Shown: positions 20,531 through 22,338 of the stretch, in pieces
Numbering within the stretch: the first letter of the stretch is position 1
Layout: every line of letters begins with the position of its first letter
Source of the DNA: Planctomycetia bacterium
GTDB taxonomy: Bacteria; Planctomycetota; Phycisphaerae; Phycisphaerales; SM1A02
NCBI GenBank assembly: GCA_005799475.1
Contig: SYGQ01000004.1
Span: forward strand, 1-22,338
Direction: 5' to 3'
DNA: 22,338 bases
The notes under the pieces: generated by a model
What the model was told of the DNA's origin: nothing
What the model saw: the letters and a program-made list of their open reading frames with translations, nothing else
Database searches by the model: none
Made by a program: the position numbers and the translations under genes

Positions 20531-22338
20531 ATGACCCTCTTCACGCTTCGGAACGGCGCGGGTGTTGGGAGTGCTCTCGCGGCCATGGCTTTCGCGCTCG
20601 CCGGCCACGCCATCCAGGACGCGGCACCGACTGAGCCAGCGTCGCGCATCATCGAGGGTCCGGTCAACCCGTACGGCTACAGCCCGAAGAACACCGAAGG
20701 GCACACCGACTTCGACCTTCGTGGCACGCTCGAAGGATTTGGGCCTGTCGCCATCGAGTGGTACCAGCATGTGATGACGCTCTCGAATCCGTTCTTCGAG
20801 GGGCGCGTCCCAGCGTCCCGTGGCAGCGTCATCGCGGGCGAGTACATCGAGTTCTACTTCAAGCAGTACGGGCTTGAGCCGGCGTTCCCGGCGCCGGAGG
20901 TCGATCCCGCCAAGCCCGCGCCGGTCCCGGCGGTGGCCGCGTCGACCGAAGGTGGCACGCCGCCCCCAGACTCGCCGTCGTCTCATCCGGAGTGGACGCA
21001 GTGGCGACAGGGGTTCGACCTCGCGGGCGCGGGTCCCAAACTCGTGCGCAGCGAGGTGGCGTGGAGTGACAGCGCGGCCTCCGCGCCCGCAGGGGAACTC
21101 ACGCGAGGCAAGGGATACGCGGTGCTCGGCAACAGCGGCACGGCGAAGTTCAGCGGCCCCCTCGCGTTCGTTGGGTACGCGATCGAAGAGGGGAAGGACG
21201 GCTACACATCGTTCGGTCCGAGCGATGACTTCAAGGGTCGCGCGGTGATGTTCCTTCGCTATGAGCCACTCGACAAGGATGGCCGCAGTCGCTGGGCCGA
21301 TCGGCGATTCAGCCCTCACGCCGCGGTGGCTCCCAAGATGGACTCGATCGCAGCGCGCCATGCGGCCGCCATCATCATGGTGAATCCGCCGGGCGCGCGC
21401 GACGGAAAGCGGACGCTGGAGACGAGCGAGACGAGTCGATTCGGAGGGCGCCTCGACATTCCCGTGATCCAAATGTCGAGCGAGGAAGCGGATCGCCTCG
21501 TGAAGGCGGCAGACCCTCAGGGGCGATCACTTGAAGCGCTGCGCGAGGTCGCTGACGGCGGGTCGATGCGCCCCATGGCATTCAAGGACTCGGTCACGGT
21601 GTCGCTCGACACGGAGTTGTCCGACGGGGTGGTGCAGACCGACAACATCGGCGCGGTGCTGCGCGGGAAGGGAACGCTCGCTGACCAGTGGGTCATCGTC
21701 GGCGCGCACTACGACCATGTGGGCTTCGGCAACTACGGCGCGGATCCGTCGAATCGAGGCACGCTTCACCCAGGCGCCGACGACAACGCATCGGGCACTT
21801 CGGCGATGCTCTGTACCGCCAAGGCGCTTTCGGAGTTCTATCGTTCCAAGGACGCACCGACAGAGTTGCGCTCGGTGCTCTTCATAGCGTTCAGTGCCGA
21901 GGAAGTTGGTCTCGACGGCAGCGACTACTGGACGAAGCATCCGACGCTGAAGAACGAGCAGGTGCAGGCGATGATCAACCTCGACATGGTGGGGCGAATG
22001 CGCAACGACGAGTTGGCGCTCGGCGGCACTGGCACGGCGAAGGATTTCATGATGCACCTGAAGCCCACGCTCGAGGCGAGCGGGCTCACCATTCGCGCCG
22101 ACCCGTCGGGTCGCGGTCCGAGCGACCACGCGAGCTTCTATCGCGCGGGGATCCCAGTGCTCTTTCTGTTCACGGGATCGCACGGCGATTACCACAAGCC
22201 CACTGATCGGGGCCACACGGTCAACCCGCAGGGGGCTGCGAAGGTCGTGTCGCTGACGGAGTCGCTCGCGAAACTCCTCGGCACGCTCCCGAGCAAGCTC
22301 GAGTTCACTTCGACCGATGGCCAGACCACGGCAGGTCG
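20531..22338 (+). CDS. Secreted M28-family zinc metallopeptidase, 3' end beyond the window
   Basis: 602 residues are visible, with no stop before the window ends. A signal peptide (about 1-26, hydrophobic GVGSALAAMAFALAG) indicates export. A linker rich in Pro/Ala (about 125-155) precedes a protease-associated-like insert (about 195-335). The M28 catalytic domain follows with its two-zinc site: H393 in VGAHYDHVGFG, D417 in PGADDNASGTS (bridging), E457-E458 in FSAEEVGLDGS (catalytic base and ligand), D485 in NLDMVGR, and H555 in DYHKPTDRGH. Family members are aminopeptidases or carboxypeptidases that trim peptides outside the cytoplasm. The last visible residues, LEFTSTDGQTT, could begin a C-terminal PDZ domain, which I cannot see. 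It is divergent from gcvP. Confidence 0.93.
   Translation, partial: MTLFTLRNGAGVGSALAAMAFALAGHAIQDAAPTEPASRIIEGPVNPYGYSPKNTEGHTDFDLRGTLEGFGPVAIEWYQHVMTLSNPFFEGRVPASRGSVIAGEYIEFYFKQYGLEPAFPAPEVDPAKPAPVPAVAASTEGGTPPPDSPSSHPEWTQWRQGFDLAGAGPKLVRSEVAWSDSAASAPAGELTRGKGYAVLGNSGTAKFSGPLAFVGYAIEEGKDGYTSFGPSDDFKGRAVMFLRYEPLDKDGRSRWADRRFSPHAAVAPKMDSIAARHAAAIIMVNPPGARDGKRTLETSETSRFGGRLDIPVIQMSSEEADRLVKAADPQGRSLEALREVADGGSMRPMAFKDSVTVSLDTELSDGVVQTDNIGAVLRGKGTLADQWVIVGAHYDHVGFGNYGADPSNRGTLHPGADDNASGTSAMLCTAKALSEFYRSKDAPTELRSVLFIAFSAEEVGLDGSDYWTKHPTLKNEQVQAMINLDMVGRMRNDELALGGTGTAKDFMMHLKPTLEASGLTIRADPSGRGPSDHASFYRAGIPVLFLFTGSHGDYHKPTDRGHTVNPQGAAKVVSLTESLAKLLGTLPSKLEFTSTDGQTTAG

Noticed and set aside
20483..21472. 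N-terminal extension of gcvP overlapping the M28 peptidase
   Set aside because: The extension is antisense to the peptidase, Arg-rich and unlike any P protein; the normal GcvP N-terminus begins near 20482.
1..22338. Mobile elements, CRISPR arrays, tRNA or rRNA genes
   Set aside because: No transposase or integrase motifs, no regularly spaced repeats, and no tRNA- or rRNA-like segments were seen; almost all sequence is accounted for by metabolic and transport genes.

Overview
This is a GC-rich, gene-dense bacterial chromosomal window: 16 protein genes, two of them cut by the window edges, with no RNA genes, mobile elements or CRISPR arrays that I can see. The lack of clear Shine-Dalgarno sites, frequent -10-like hexamers only 7-13 nt before start codons, a membrane protein ending in a zinc ribbon, and a single-chain glycine decarboxylase fit Planctomycetota (perhaps Phycisphaerae). 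That placement is an inference, not a demonstration.

Left block (1-12885, all minus strand, read right to left). Twelve genes run in one direction with short gaps or overlaps: a degenerate crotonase, a membrane/zinc-ribbon protein, a LiuC-like crotonase, a second enoyl-CoA hydratase, a VLCAD-type acyl-CoA dehydrogenase, leucine dehydrogenase, a DUF4230-like membrane-anchored protein, a gamma-glutamyltransferase-like hydrolase, the branched-chain 2-oxoacid dehydrogenase E1alpha, E1beta and E2 subunits, and a SpoU/TrmH RNA methyltransferase that runs off the left edge. The metabolic core is branched-chain amino-acid catabolism: leucine dehydrogenase deaminates Leu/Val/Ile, E1/E2 convert the 2-oxoacids to acyl-CoAs, and the dehydrogenase and crotonases act on acyl-CoAs. 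E3, isovaleryl-CoA dehydrogenase, methylcrotonyl-CoA carboxylase and HMG-CoA lyase are not in the window.

Middle block (12943-17504, plus strand). A histidine phosphatase, the Mg2+ channel MgtE, a membrane-bound Cache-HAMP-SpoIIE/PP2C phosphatase and a small secreted beta-rich protein form a tight run (overlaps of 4 and 13 nt, then a 10-nt gap), probably one operon.

Right block. Glycine decarboxylase GcvP lies on the minus strand (17543-20482), convergent with the middle block. A secreted M28 metallopeptidase starts divergently at 20531 and runs off the right edge. The 48-nt spacer between their start codons holds a -10-like box for each direction.

The sequence features that ordinary annotation would miss are a perfect 19-bp inverted repeat between E1beta and E2, a terminator-like hairpin inside the start of the DUF4230-like gene, the pattern of -10 boxes suggesting leaderless mRNAs, and a crotonase lacking both catalytic glutamates. 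I found no convincing new defence or mobile system.
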